This document shows positions 1 to 8,458 of a stretch of 64,000 nt of DNA, one piece after another (position 1 is the stretch's first letter; every line of letters starts with the position of its first letter). A program made the translations under genes and the position numbers. The notes under the pieces are model-generated. The model did not search any database. It was given only the letters and a program-made list of their open reading frames with translations, and was not told the DNA's origin. Source of the stretch: Bacillus sp. IITD106 (GTDB lineage: Bacteria; Bacillota; Bacilli; Bacillales; Bacillaceae_C); the NCBI RefSeq assembly GCF_019459225.1, contig NZ_JAIAZY010000001.1, positions 145,110 through 209,109 of the forward strand. Direction: 5' to 3'.

Positions 1-320
1 TTGATTTAAAGTGACGATAGAGTTATTTTATTTTAAAACTTAACGTTCTAATTAGTTGTTTAATTTTTGATATAAGATACTTACTTGCACTTAAAAGTAT
101 GACCGTAAAGTTGTTTAAAAACACCTATCATGTTATTTACCAATCGCGGCAAGATTGTTGAATAAACTTAAAAGTGAAAACTGTGTAGTGGTTAAATGTT
201 ATAGAAAATATTGTGCGGGAATGCGCTTAAAGTAACGGGCAACATAACGGAAAAAGGAATAATTAAACTTTTATTGAATATGAACAAACAGGGATAAAAA
301 AGAAAGGCTGTGAGGATTGA
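1..320. other. AT-rich gap, no gene seen
   Basis: No open frame with a ribosome binding site and no recognisable RNA was found in this AT-rich stretch. It precedes a decayed MOSC gene and may itself be remnant accessory DNA. Confidence 0.4.
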
Positions 321-500
321 ATGTTTGATGAAAAACAAAAAAGTTCAATTTTAGGAACAGTCATAGCGGTTAGTTTAAGCAAGAGGCATACGTTTTAGTA
401 AAGAAAATCAAGAGATAATAAAATTGGTAAAGGGATTAGGGGTAGAAGGTGATGCACACTTTGGTTCAACGGTTAAACACCGTTTGAATTTGGATAAAAA
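321..500 (+). pseudogene. MOSC-domain protein, frameshifted and truncated
   Basis: An ATG at 321 follows a GTGAGG ribosome-binding-like sequence. The reading frame begins MFDEKQKSSILGTVIAVSLS, then hits TAG and TAA near 394. Shifting one base restores FSKENQEIIKLVKGLGVEG followed by DAHFGSTVKHR, the opening of a MOSC (molybdenum-cofactor sulfurase C-terminal) domain. The sequence decays after about 500, before the rest of the domain, so the gene is both frameshifted and 3'-truncated. The IS110 element just downstream may be linked to the loss. The family call rests on the GLGVEGDAH segment and is fairly firm; no function remains. Confidence 0.6.
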
Positions 501-659
501 TGTTAAAATAAACGTAAAAAATATCTGAAAGGATAATAAAATGAAGGAAATATTAGTCTGAAAGAATTGTGAAAAGTTTAATAGGGGAAAAGTAAACATA
601 ACAAAATAAGCCTGCTAAATTGGCAGACCTAGGAAAAATTGAATAAAATTATAAGGCTA

Positions 660-1916
660 TCAAACTTGTTTACGCATATCGGGGATTTGATATCCTAAAG
701 TTTCTAGGTATCGTATTGCCATTTCCTCAGTAATCTGAGGCGCATAAGTTAGTTTTGGTTTTGAATCAATATTGTATAACTCTTCATTAAATGGCTCATT
801 TTTGTCCAGCATATGGTAAATACAAACGATTAACTTATGTGCAATCGCAATAATTGCTTTTTTGTGCCCTCGGCGTTTCTTAATTTGGTCAAAACGGACT
901 TTGAAATAAGGGCACGTTTTACTCTTAATAACAGCATTGGCACACTGCACCAGTAACGGCTTGATATAAACGCCAGCCCGTGAAGTGCGGACCGATTTCT
1001 TTTTTCCGGCACTTTCGTTGTTTTGCGGTGTAAGTCCTGCCCATGAACTCAGATGTTTATCGGAAAGAAAGACAGACATATCGATGCCGATTTCACCAAG
1101 AATCGCAATGGCTGTAAAGATATCTTTGATACCAGGCAAAGACAAAATTAATTCGATTTGCGGCATAAATGGCTGAACTAATGTTAAAACGACTCTTTCG
1201 ATATCCGCGATATGTTTCTCAATATTATCAATATGGTCAAGGCACACGCGCATTTTATTGGCTTGTGGCTCCGTCAAATTCCCTTGAATGGACTTTACAA
1301 TGGTGTCTGTTTTGTTTTTCATCCTCCCGTGTAGCATTGTTAAAACATCAAAATCCGTATCATCCGGATGCTCAAGAATATGTTTGATGATCCGCATAGA
1401 ACTTACACCAAATGTGTCAGAAACGACACTGGAAATCATGATGTTGGAAACAGTAAGGGAGTTTTGAACACGGTTTTTCTCGCTTGATTTAAAGTTGATG
1501 AGTTTCGTTCGATACCGCATCAAATCTCGAATTTGACGAATGGGAAGGGGTGGTATAAAACTTCCCGGAACCAAGCCGTGTTTGTGCAAGTCACAAAGCC
1601 AGATGGAATCTTTTTTATCCGTTTTCTTGCCACGAATACCTTTTACATATTTTGGGTTAGCCACGACAACATCACAATCGTGTTCCAAAATATTAAATAC
1701 TGGGTGCCAATACTTGCCTGTGGACTCCATACAGACATGTTTGCAGGATTGAGATTTGAGCCATTCCAGAAGACGTTGTAAATCTTCAGTGAAGGTGGAG
1801 AATTGCTTGGTCTGGTATTCTGTAACCCCCGATTGGTTCGTCGTACCGACCGTTGCAACAACAAATTTTTTGTGGACATCAATTCCACAAAAAATAGGGT
1901 GAACAATTTTGAGCAT
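660..1916 (-). CDS. IS110-family transposase (DEDD recombinase)
   Basis: This 418-residue protein is a DEDD/serine recombinase that moves its element with an RNA guide. The N-terminal RuvC-like domain shows GIDVHKK (first Asp), CMESTGKYWHPV (Glu) and KTDKKDS (paired Asp). The C-terminal Transposase_20 domain shows LSLPGIKDIFTAIAILGEIG and SSWAGLTPQNNESAGKK, which contains the conserved serine. Length is normal for the family. The ATG at 1916 is chosen because GGGGA lies just upstream; a longer frame to 1973 has no ribosome binding site and would enter the non-coding flank. The gene appears intact. Confidence 0.9.
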   Translation of the reverse strand: MLKIVHPIFCGIDVHKKFVVATVGTTNQSGVTEYQTKQFSTFTEDLQRLLEWLKSQSCKHVCMESTGKYWHPVFNILEHDCDVVVANPKYVKGIRGKKTDKKDSIWLCDLHKHGLVPGSFIPPLPIRQIRDLMRYRTKLINFKSSEKNRVQNSLTVSNIMISSVVSDTFGVSSMRIIKHILEHPDDTDFDVLTMLHGRMKNKTDTIVKSIQGNLTEPQANKMRVCLDHIDNIEKHIADIERVVLTLVQPFMPQIELILSLPGIKDIFTAIAILGEIGIDMSVFLSDKHLSSWAGLTPQNNESAGKKKSVRTSRAGVYIKPLLVQCANAVIKSKTCPYFKVRFDQIKKRRGHKKAIIAIAHKLIVCIYHMLDKNEPFNEELYNIDSKPKLTYAPQITEEMAIRYLETLGYQIPDMRKQV

Positions 1917-1949
1917 AAACACATCCCCATACAGTTTATAGTGGATAAA

Positions 1950-2150
1950 GCAGACATTGACTGTTTGCCACAAATAAACTGGAATTGTTTATACAAAGAT
2001 TAGTCTATGTGCTCGATGGCACACTTATTTGTACTTGAAAATAGCAAACGGCACATCTTACTATGCGGGCAGCAAGGAGCTTGCCCACTCACCTCCCGTG
2101 CTCTGTAGTGTATCTGCTTATCCGATTACATTATATCAGCTATTTCAGGG
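1950..2150 (-). ncRNA. Candidate IS110 bridge RNA region
   Basis: The non-coding segment upstream of the transposase contains several short stem-loops on the minus strand. One pairs GGGC-A-AGC with GCT-GCCC near 2073-2092, and another pairs TGTGC with GCACA near 2010-2025. A TATAAT-like stretch lies upstream near 2130. In IS110-group elements this is where the bridge RNA lies. The exact ends and the target- and donor-binding loops were not determined. Confidence 0.4.
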
Positions 2151-2215
2151 GGAGGAGCTGTTTTTCTTTAATTCATTTTTGTGCCTTGAGCGCAGCGAAA
2201 GGAATGAAACTTACT

Positions 2216-2620
2216 ATGGAAAAATGTGTTTTTTGTAACCCAGATTTAGAACCTAATCAAAAAGTTGTTTTAAGTAATGAACATTGTCTTTTTTTACAAT
2301 TAGAACAATCAAAAATAAAGGGTAGCCTACTTGAAGGTGCAGGACTAATTGTTCCTAAAATGCATAGAGAAACTGCATTTGATTTAACTCAGAAGGAATG
2401 GGAAGCAACTTACAGTCTTCTTCAAGAAGTTAAACAATTTTTAGATGAAGAATACAAACCTCAAGGATATAATCTTGGTTGGAACTGCGGTGAGGTTGGT
2501 GGACAGCATATTTTTCACGCTCATTTTCACGTTATACCAAGATACAGAGACGAGCCACTTGCGGGTAAAGGAATAAGGTATATGTTTAAAAGTGAAGAAA
2601 ATCTAAGGAAAAGTTATTAA
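2216..2620 (+). CDS. HIT family protein
   Basis: This 134-residue protein belongs to the histidine-triad nucleotide hydrolase/transferase superfamily. The triad HAHFHV lies near residues 101-106, and an N-terminal CVFC pair may bind zinc as in Hint-type members. The Trp/Gly-rich NLGWNCGEVGGQ segment precedes the triad as usual. The start ATG at 2216 has AAGGA 12 bases upstream; an in-frame ATG at 2204 is an alternative. The upstream region abuts the IS110 left flank, so its promoter may lie in or next to the element. Substrate is unknown; it probably acts on nucleotide monophosphate conjugates. Confidence 0.85.
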   Translation: MEKCVFCNPDLEPNQKVVLSNEHCLFLQLEQSKIKGSLLEGAGLIVPKMHRETAFDLTQKEWEATYSLLQEVKQFLDEEYKPQGYNLGWNCGEVGGQHIFHAHFHVIPRYRDEPLAGKGIRYMFKSEENLRKSY

Positions 2621-2675
2621 GCTAACGTGCCCTTTAGCTTAATAAAATTAGTGGAAGTTTAGAGAGGATGGTATT

Positions 2676-3176
2676 ATGGAAGTACGACAAATGGCAACTG
2701 CATTCCTAATTCATCAAGGAAGAATGTTAATGATGAAAAAGGAAAAAAGTAAAATCTTTAATTTTGCATTTTGGGGTGGAATTGGAGGTCATATGGAACC
2801 TAATGAACTTAATTCACCAATGGAGGCAAGTTTCAGGGAAATTGAAGAAGAGACAGGATTTAAAAAAGATGACATTAAAAACTTTAGACTTAAGTATATT
2901 CTACTTGAAAAAAATAACGGAGAAATACGTCAGCAATATGTCTACTTTGGAGAAACAAAGCATTTGAACTTTATTCCTTCCGACGAAGGGGAATTATATT
3001 GGGTTCCTAAGAATGAATTATCAGCTTTATATACCTCAAAAATTATCAATGTAACTATTGAACACTATTTGAATAATAAAGATATTGATGACGTTTTTGT
3101 TGGATCGATGATGACTAACAATGAATCTAAATCTAAAATTCAATGGTCAGCCCTCAAAGAGACCGTTGGTTTTTAA
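2676..3176 (+). CDS. Nudix hydrolase
   Basis: This 166-residue protein has a Nudix box beginning GGHMEPNE and ending REIEEETGF. Two extra residues lie between the conserved Glu and the RE pair, a slight departure from the standard spacing. Family members hydrolyse nucleoside diphosphates linked to another moiety and often clean up damaged nucleotides. AGAGAGGA lies upstream of the ATG. It follows the HIT gene by 55 bases on the same strand and may be co-transcribed, which would pair two nucleotide-processing enzymes. The substrate cannot be predicted. Confidence 0.85.
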   Translation: MEVRQMATAFLIHQGRMLMMKKEKSKIFNFAFWGGIGGHMEPNELNSPMEASFREIEEETGFKKDDIKNFRLKYILLEKNNGEIRQQYVYFGETKHLNFIPSDEGELYWVPKNELSALYTSKIINVTIEHYLNNKDIDDVFVGSMMTNNESKSKIQWSALKETVGF

Positions 3177-3492
3177 GAATTCAGTGAATAGAAACTTTTT
3201 CCTTATACTTGAATTAGATTAAATGATAGTTGTTGATAAATAATCGTTCTTCACTTATTTAATATTCAAATGAAGTTTAAAAGGTTTGTAAAGAATTGAT
3301 CTTAAAGTAAAGGGTGTTTTAGTAAAACAATTAAGGTTCCTTGCACTCAATGCTAAAAAATGGTATTTTAAAGAAGAATTATTTTTGTTCTGTGTAAAGG
3401 ATAGTATTAGTAAGAACTTTTCGTCTTGATGATCACTGAGAGCAAGGATAGTAATACATTGTGTGTGCTTAGCACACTAGGAGGCAACAAAC
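3177..3492 (+). promoter_or_regulatory. Gap holding the csp promoter and leader
   Basis: No gene is seen here. The last 40 bases include a small hairpin, GTGTGTGC-TTA-GCACAC (about 3460-3478), directly before the AGGAGG of the cold-shock gene. Long structured leaders are usual for cspA-type mRNAs, which are controlled post-transcriptionally by temperature. Confidence 0.35.
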
Positions 3493-3693
3493 ATGGAAAA
3501 AGGTAAAGTAAAATGGTTTAATGGCGAAAAAGGTTTTGGATTCATCGAACGTGAAGGTGGAGAAGACGTATTCGTTCATTTCTCAGCTATCCAAGGCGAA
3601 GGGTACAAAACATTAGAAGAAGGTCAAGAAGTGACTTTTGATGTTGAGCAAGGTCAACGTGGAGCACAAGCAGCTAACGTTCAAAAAGCTTAA
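3493..3693 (+). CDS. Cold-shock protein (CspA/CspB family)
   Basis: This 66-residue protein consists of a single cold-shock (OB-fold) domain that binds single-stranded RNA and DNA and keeps mRNA unstructured in the cold. RNP1 is KGFGFIE and RNP2 is VFVHF, and the length is typical. AGGAGG lies nine bases before the ATG. It is monocistronic: a long leader precedes it and a strong intrinsic terminator follows. Bacillales usually carry several paralogues, so the B/C/D letter is not assigned. Confidence 0.95.
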   Translation: MEKGKVKWFNGEKGFGFIEREGGEDVFVHFSAIQGEGYKTLEEGQEVTFDVEQGQRGAQAANVQKA

Positions 3694-3710
3694 ATAAAAT
3701 GCCAATCATG

Positions 3711-3746
3711 GACAGACTCTTTTTAGAGTCTGTCATTTATTTTTCT
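3711..3746 (+). terminator. Intrinsic terminator after csp
   Basis: A perfect stem GACAGACTCT / AGAGTCTGTC closes a short T loop and is followed by a T-rich tail. Confidence 0.9.
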
Positions 3747-4105
3747 TAGAAAAACAAATAACCCCACTCAAAAATGAGTAGGGTACTTGAAAACAGTAAA
3801 TCAAATGGTAAACCCAGTGTAGCATATAAATTGTAAATCTCCTAATTTTCCTTGTATTTTTTACTAAGAGAAAACTCTGTTGGCAACATAGAAACAGACC
3901 GAAACAAATCATGTGCTATGATTGAATATCGTAGGATCACTTTTCTTATGGTGTTAACGGGACAGGTTAATAAAAAAGGAAATTTCTTGTAGTCGATAAT
4001 GGTTTATTGTTTCTACTCTATATTTATTGCATTAGCTTGGTTAATACCGAGTAAAGTGACTAAAACTAATCAGATAGGTTACTCAACATAGAAAAATATT
4101 GGGTA

Positions 4106-4228
4106 ATGAATAAAGCTACGAGTAAAGGCGGAATAAGCAAGAAAGAATGGAATCATTGGCAAGCTAGTGCCCATAAATTAAAGAGTGCCACATCTTATAC
4201 GAAAACGGAGGGTGAAAATGACCACTAA
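4106..4228 (+). CDS. Tiny ORF of 40 codons, unknown
   Basis: The frame reads MNKATSKGGISKKEWNHWQA and ends in TKTEGENDH. It is unusually rich in Lys, Trp and His for random sequence. It overlaps the next small ORF by 11 bases, as translationally coupled genes do, but no clear ribosome binding site precedes its ATG. The frame stays open further upstream without a start, so it could be the tail of a decayed gene. Not recognised. Confidence 0.3.
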   Translation: MNKATSKGGISKKEWNHWQASAHKLKSATSYTKTEGENDH

Positions 4229-4346
4229 CTATAGTGATTACTTCATCTTGTATCAATCCTCTGTCATTATTAAAATAATTGATGTAACAAGTTCCGGTTA
4301 TACCTTAACAATAGAAAATGGAAGTAGTAAGAAGTACATATTTTGA
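4218..4346 (+). CDS. Small protein of 42 residues, unknown
   Basis: An ATG at 4218 follows GGAGGGTGAAA, a good ribosome binding site. The product starts MTTNYSDYFILYQSSV and ends in SSKKYIF. A one-base shift at the stop would extend it by FEDILEILFSI, so the present stop may be a frameshift that trimmed the C terminus. The product is not recognised. Confidence 0.45.
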   Translation: MTTNYSDYFILYQSSVIIKIIDVTSSGYTLTIENGSSKKYIF

Positions 4347-4437
4347 AGATATATTAGAAATTCTTTTTTCTATATAAAAAGAACTGATTTTTCATTTAAA
4401 TGGTTACAGTTAGAAAGAATATTTTAAAAGTGAGTAG

Positions 4438-4824
4438 GTGAACAACATAATTGAGGTAAAAACATCTCCCCTAAGTGATGGAGAATTCAATAGAGGGGTA
4501 TTTGCTACACGTGATATCAAAAAAGGAGAGCTTATACATGAAGCACCTGTCATTTCTTATTCAAACGACCAGCATCAATACATTGAGCAAACTTTACTCG
4601 CCGATTACGCTTTTGAGTATGGGATAAATCATTCTGCAATCCTTCTTGGTTATGGAATGTTGTTTAACCATTCTTATGAACCTAATTCAACTTATGAGAT
4701 TAATTTTGAAAATAGCACATTTGACTTCTATGCTTACACAAATATAAAAGCAGGAGAAGAGATTCTAATCAATTATAATGGCGATGTTGAAGACAAAGAT
4801 CCACTGTGGTTTAATCAGGAATAA
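4438..4824 (+). CDS. SET-domain protein
   Basis: This 128-residue protein is a nearly minimal SET domain, the fold of lysine methyltransferases. GVFATRDIKKGE near residue 20 binds the methyl donor, NHSYEPN near residue 80 is the NHSxxPN signature, and GEEILINYNG near residue 105 supplies the catalytic-tyrosine region. There are no pre-SET or post-SET cysteines. The start is GTG at 4438. Bacterial stand-alone SET proteins have few known substrates. The gene stands alone between uncharacterised small ORFs, so no target is suggested by context. Confidence 0.8.
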   Translation: MNNIIEVKTSPLSDGEFNRGVFATRDIKKGELIHEAPVISYSNDQHQYIEQTLLADYAFEYGINHSAILLGYGMLFNHSYEPNSTYEINFENSTFDFYAYTNIKAGEEILINYNGDVEDKDPLWFNQE

Positions 4825-4875
4825 AAAGGATAGCAAAATATCCATACAAGCAATAAAATATCGAGGTGTAAAAGG

Positions 4876-5085
4876 ATGAATAAACGATGGACAATCGGTA
4901 AAATTAAAGAATTTGTTGAGAACAATTCGGAAAGTAAGTTGCTAACGACGGAATATCACGGTTTTTCTCAAAAGCTACTATTTAAATGTGCATGTGGTAG
5001 CAATTTTGAAAAAACATTTACAAAATTTAAAAATAATCACCAACGTAAATGTGACGTGTGCCAACCGCCAAAAGCGTCACGCTAA
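4876..5085 (+). CDS. Small zinc-ribbon-like protein, unknown
   Basis: This 69-residue, very basic protein has a CACG pair near residue 40 and a CDVC pair near residue 60. The Cys spacing suggests one zinc-binding treble clef or ribbon. The KRWTIGKIKEFV start resembles small DNA-binding modules found with homing or phage enzymes, but no enzyme domain is present. A GAGGTG site precedes the ATG. Function unknown. Confidence 0.55.
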   Translation: MNKRWTIGKIKEFVENNSESKLLTTEYHGFSQKLLFKCACGSNFEKTFTKFKNNHQRKCDVCQPPKASR

Positions 5086-5229
5086 AACGTATAGCATTCA
5101 CCAATCGCTATTAGAATTTGTATTTTTCCTTTTTTAAAACAAATATATTAAGCTCATTGGGTGCTTTCATAAACAAGGGGTTGCGGGTTCCAGCAGCCTT
5201 CTTTTTTTAAAAAAGAAAGCTAATTCTGT

Positions 5230-5529
5230 TAAGGAGCAGGTACAGGGAAGGCCTTTATTTTAAAGGTTTATGTACTTTTAGTAGAATATCAGGGAAGAGG
5301 TTATGGAAGTGAAGCCGCTAAACTTTTATTGAAATTTGCTTTTGAAAGATTAAATGCACATAAAGTGGTTGGAATGTGTAATTCAAACAATAAAAACTCT
5401 GCAGCTTTAATGGAACATATTGGTATGGTAAGGGAAGCTATTTTTAAGGAAGAACTTTTTTGGCAAAACAAATGGACTGACCAATACTATTATTCTATTT
5501 TAGAAAAGGAGTTTTTTAAAGATACTTAA
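5230..5529 (+). pseudogene. GNAT acetyltransferase, 5'-truncated
   Basis: Only the C-terminal half of an acetyltransferase remains. VEYQGRGYGSEAAKLLLKFA carries the acetyl-CoA P-loop (QGRGYG), followed by NSNNKNSAALMEHIGM, typical of RimJ/SpeG-like GNATs. The frame opens just after a stop near 5229 with no start or ribosome binding site, and the N-terminal beta strands are missing. It is probably inactive. Confidence 0.7.
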
Positions 5530-5735
5530 TTCCATTGTATGGCGCTCTTCTTGAGTAAGAAGGCGTCTATTTTATATGTTCCCACAAAAAAGATTGTGAA
5601 TATTTTCGCTTAAACTAAGAGGTGGGTTAATTTAAGAAGGATTTAAAGGGCACATTTATGCAGTAACTAAAACTTAATTTCTTAGTGTTTATTAGAACTT
5701 TTTAGTATTTCATAAATGCCCCTTCAAGTAAGTAA

Positions 5736-6743
5736 TTACTCTTTATTCTCTGACTGCCAATTCCACAAATCTACTTCACCTAATTGTTCGCCTTGAATAA
5801 ATGAAACATCCTGTAGCTTTAATAATTCTTTAACGGGCCCTGTTACAACAGCTCCATATACGGTAAATCCTTTCTTTTTTATATATTGATATTTTTGATC
5901 TAAATGCCCCAGTCCTAAAAATTGCTCATAATAGCTTGCGGACTTATTTAAAAGCTCTTCCATATTTTTCACCATTAATTGTTCGCTTTCGGTAAGTGTA
6001 TCTTTATCCAATCCATTGATTCGTGCCGTCTCATAATACTTATTATCGTGCTCATTTCCACCTGTTAGACCAATTAAATCAGAAACCATTATTAAATTGT
6101 CGTTTCCAGACCATCCAGATGGATTGTAATCGACAAACTCACCTGTATACAATGGCATCCATAAAATATTGATATCGTACTTTCTCAGAGATTCAATTAG
6201 TTGTTTTGAGTCCATAAAACTAGTTGTGGAAAAAGCTAACTCTCCAACGGTTCCTTGAGGGAGTTTTTCTAATGTTTCCCATACATTAGGCGAGGCATTA
6301 CCTTCTAGCTTTCTCTCTGTACGAGGATCTACAGGTAACGAAAAAGAAAAATCATTTAGTTGTTTTTGCCCTGGATGTGAAAATGTAATGGATGAAAGAT
6401 TAGATAGTCGCTTCGTCAACAACGCTTGACCAATGACCTTGTCATCATGTCCCACCTTCTTGATTAAGTTATATGACAATTTTTTCGTTCCGAAAATCGT
6501 CATATCTTCTTCTTCAAACCCAAAGTCTCCGCGTACATTCGGAACAGTCCACTCTAATGCAAGTTTCGAGTAATACGCATTTTCTTTTGCTATATTGAGT
6601 TTGTCTGCAATAAAATTTATCAAAAGCATGTATCCACAATAGATAAAAAAAACAATTAACAATATGCGAAGAACTCGAAAGGTTAATGTAAATCTGGATT
6701 TCCTTAATATTCGCTTTTCTAAATCTTTATTCCATTCTGTCAT
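5736..6743 (-). CDS. Anti-sigma factor with Sigma_reg domains
   Basis: This 335-residue protein has a short cytoplasmic N terminus (MTEWNKDLEKRILRKSRF), one transmembrane helix at about residues 25-46 and a large extracytoplasmic domain resembling the sigma-factor-regulator N and C domains. It presumably holds the ECF sigma factor encoded just upstream at the membrane until an envelope signal releases it. The ATG at 6743 follows GGTGG and overlaps the sigma gene by 17 bases, so the two are translationally coupled. The inducing signal is unknown. Confidence 0.75.
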   Translation of the reverse strand: MTEWNKDLEKRILRKSRFTLTFRVLRILLIVFFIYCGYMLLINFIADKLNIAKENAYYSKLALEWTVPNVRGDFGFEEEDMTIFGTKKLSYNLIKKVGHDDKVIGQALLTKRLSNLSSITFSHPGQKQLNDFSFSLPVDPRTERKLEGNASPNVWETLEKLPQGTVGELAFSTTSFMDSKQLIESLRKYDINILWMPLYTGEFVDYNPSGWSGNDNLIMVSDLIGLTGGNEHDNKYYETARINGLDKDTLTESEQLMVKNMEELLNKSASYYEQFLGLGHLDQKYQYIKKKGFTVYGAVVTGPVKELLKLQDVSFIQGEQLGEVDLWNWQSENKE

Positions 6744-7263
6744 ACTTCCACCCTTTCTTTTCAGCAAGACTCGCTAATCGCTTTCTTGCACGATAAAGTG
6801 TTATTTTCACTTGTTCTTCCGTCAGTTGTAAGGCATCCATTATTTCTTTATAACTAAATAGCTCATACTCTCGTAAATAAATAATTGAGCGATATTGCTC
6901 GGGTAAGTATTTTAATAGCTCTTCAAGTTGGTGATTCCGTTCTTTTGTTAAAAGGGATTCTTCTGGGAGCCCGTACGGACTAAGCATTTCTTTTTTCGAC
7001 GAAAAGATCGATAAAAGTGGGATTGTCCCCCATCGTTGTTGCTTTCTCCATTCATCTAAATACGCATTGCGAGCCACTTTAAATAGCCAAGCGCGGGCCT
7101 CTTCTCCTTCATATGTGTGTAAATAAACAGTCGCGCGAACAAACGCTTCTTGCGTTAAGTCCTCTGCAAGCTGCGTTGAACCACATAACTTTAGTAGGTA
7201 AAAATAAAGGGGTCTGGCATACTGCTTATATAGATTTTCTAATTGTTGTCGCTGATTTTGCAT
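6727..7263 (-). CDS. ECF-type RNA polymerase sigma factor
   Basis: This 178-residue protein has only sigma regions 2 and 4. Region 2 is around LYFYLLKLCGSTQLAEDLTQ to ARAWLFKVARNAYLDEWRK (residues 15-75), and region 4 is LPEQYRSIIYLREYELFSYK onward with a helix-turn-helix (residues 118-165). GAGGGGGGC precedes the ATG at 7263. It is the first gene of a two-gene operon with its anti-sigma factor, and an ECF-like promoter lies 33 bases upstream, so it probably activates its own transcription. It resembles SigM/SigV-like envelope-stress factors but is not named here. Confidence 0.88.
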   Translation of the reverse strand: MQNQRQQLENLYKQYARPLYFYLLKLCGSTQLAEDLTQEAFVRATVYLHTYEGEEARAWLFKVARNAYLDEWRKQQRWGTIPLLSIFSSKKEMLSPYGLPEESLLTKERNHQLEELLKYLPEQYRSIIYLREYELFSYKEIMDALQLTEEQVKITLYRARKRLASLAEKKGWKYDRME

Positions 7264-7295
7264 TTTGCCCCCCTCTTTACTAATCTCGCTACTAA

Positions 7296-7321
7296 CACGT
7301 TTAGCCAACTAAATTGTTACA
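7296..7321 (-). promoter_or_regulatory. Probable autoregulated ECF promoter
   Basis: On the minus strand TGTAAC and CGTG are separated by 16 bases, the architecture of Bacillus ECF promoters (TGAAAC-N16-CGT). The motif ends 33 bases before the sigma-factor start. Confidence 0.6.
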
Positions 7322-7484
7322 GTTATTCTAATAAATATTTTTAAAATACTCTTTTTAGTAGGAAACATTTCTCAATCTACAGTATCAGCATGGTTAGGAA
7401 TTTGAAAGTAAATTTGCGAAACATGCTTATTCAATGTAATGTATTGCTTTAATTTAAAATCTAATAATTGATTACAAAGAAAGG

Positions 7485-7510
7485 TCCCTGCTTTAAAATA
7501 AAAGTAGGGA
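7485..7510 (-). terminator. Hairpin downstream of a small gene
   Basis: TCCCT/AGGGA with adjoining CTTT/AAAG forms a stem between the 109-residue gene and the sigma-factor promoter. The T tail on the minus strand is weak. Confidence 0.4.
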
Positions 7511-7575
7511 TTTTTGGCGTTTTAATAGACTTGGGGATATGTAAAAATAGGGGTCCTTATCGAAGTAAAGTTCCT

Positions 7576-7905
7576 TTAGTTTAAGCTTTGATTTTTTATT
7601 ATTTCATCAAAATAATCATTTGGATTAGAGATGTCATTATCAATAAAAACCTTTGCCCAATGCTTGAACATATATAGATAGGAGTCTTTATCCATGCTTA
7701 AATTTCCTAATTCGTCAACGTCTCCTTGGACTTGTACTGTATCATTTTTTAAATCAACAATGACAGTCATATATATATCTTCTTTGTATAAAACAGTACA
7801 GGTTACTTGTTGATTCACTAAATCAACTTTAGGAAATTCGTGTCGCACTCCTGTGGGCTTGAAAATTGTATATCCATCATTAGATAGATTCGAATTATTC
7901 TTCAT
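7576..7905 (-). CDS. Hypothetical protein, 109 residues
   Basis: The product is acidic and soluble, with no signal peptide or membrane segment. It alternates short strands (VDLVNQQVTCTVLYKED, MTVIVDLKNDTVQVQGD) and ends in a helical SYLYMFKHWAKVFIDN segment. A GAGGTG site precedes the ATG. It appears monocistronic. The family is not recognised. Confidence 0.6.
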   Translation of the reverse strand: MKNNSNLSNDGYTIFKPTGVRHEFPKVDLVNQQVTCTVLYKEDIYMTVIVDLKNDTVQVQGDVDELGNLSMDKDSYLYMFKHWAKVFIDNDISNPNDYFDEIIKNQSLN

Positions 7906-7921
7906 ATTTTCACCTCAATAA

Positions 7922-8224
7922 TCTTAAATAGTGTACTTCATTTATTATTACATAGGTTAGTTGTTTTTGTGCTTAAACAAAGATTGTTAATATATCAGGG
8001 GGATTGTTAAAATATGTTTACAAAATCAGGTCATTATTGATTATTTTAAATATCGTACCAGAGAAATAAATAACCAGATTTATGTCTTAGATATAAATAT
8101 ACATATATTTAAAGGGCAAAAATGTATTATTCAACTAACGAGTAGCTTATATATAGTATCCATTTCAAATCCTTTATGTGGTGCACCTTTTATCATTGTT
8201 TACATGTAACCATAGAAAGGCGTT
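7922..8224. other. Gap, nothing seen
   Basis: AT-rich intergenic DNA with no plausible gene; it leads into the structured element at 8230. Confidence 0.4.
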
Positions 8225-8345
8225 TAAGGACTTGACTTGGAGCCTCTGTGGGCATGATTGGTCTTGAAAGGCTGAAGCCGTTGTTTCATCTGGCAAACGA
8301 GCCTATCATCCCCACCCCTCCAAGTAAAGTCCTATCGTTGTTTAA
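8225..8345 (+). ncRNA. Compact palindromic RNA-like element, unassigned
   Basis: A long closing stem pairs GGACTTGACTTGGAG (8230-8244) with CTCCAAGTAAAGTCC (8319-8333), 14 of 15 positions. Inside it GTGGGCATGAT pairs with ATCATCCCCAC, 10 of 11. The apex can form AGGCT/AGCCT enclosing smaller hairpins. GC content is well above the flanks. It could be a small RNA, a relic of an insertion-sequence end such as an IS110 bridge RNA, or a MITE. No known family was recognised. Confidence 0.45.
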
Positions 8346-8458
8346 GTTGAAAACTATAATTATTTACTATATATAATGCTTCTACAAAGATACAAATATG
8401 GTGTTTTTCGTATCTTTACTTATGTTAAATACGGTGGAAAATCATACTACATATAAGG

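Larger units (their letters stand above)
600..2165 (-). mobile_element. IS110-type insertion sequence (ends approximate)
   Basis: A single IS110-family transposase gene is flanked by a long structured non-coding segment upstream of its start (about 1917-2165) and a short one downstream. This arrangement matches the IS110 group, in which the bridge RNA is encoded between the left end and the transposase. No terminal inverted repeats or target duplications were expected or seen, so the ends are estimates. The element sits between a decayed MOSC gene and an intact HIT gene. Confidence 0.55.

Noticed and set aside
408..599. 63-codon minus-strand frame in the MOSC remnant
   Set aside because: Phe/Leu-rich shadow of AT-rich sequence with no start signal.
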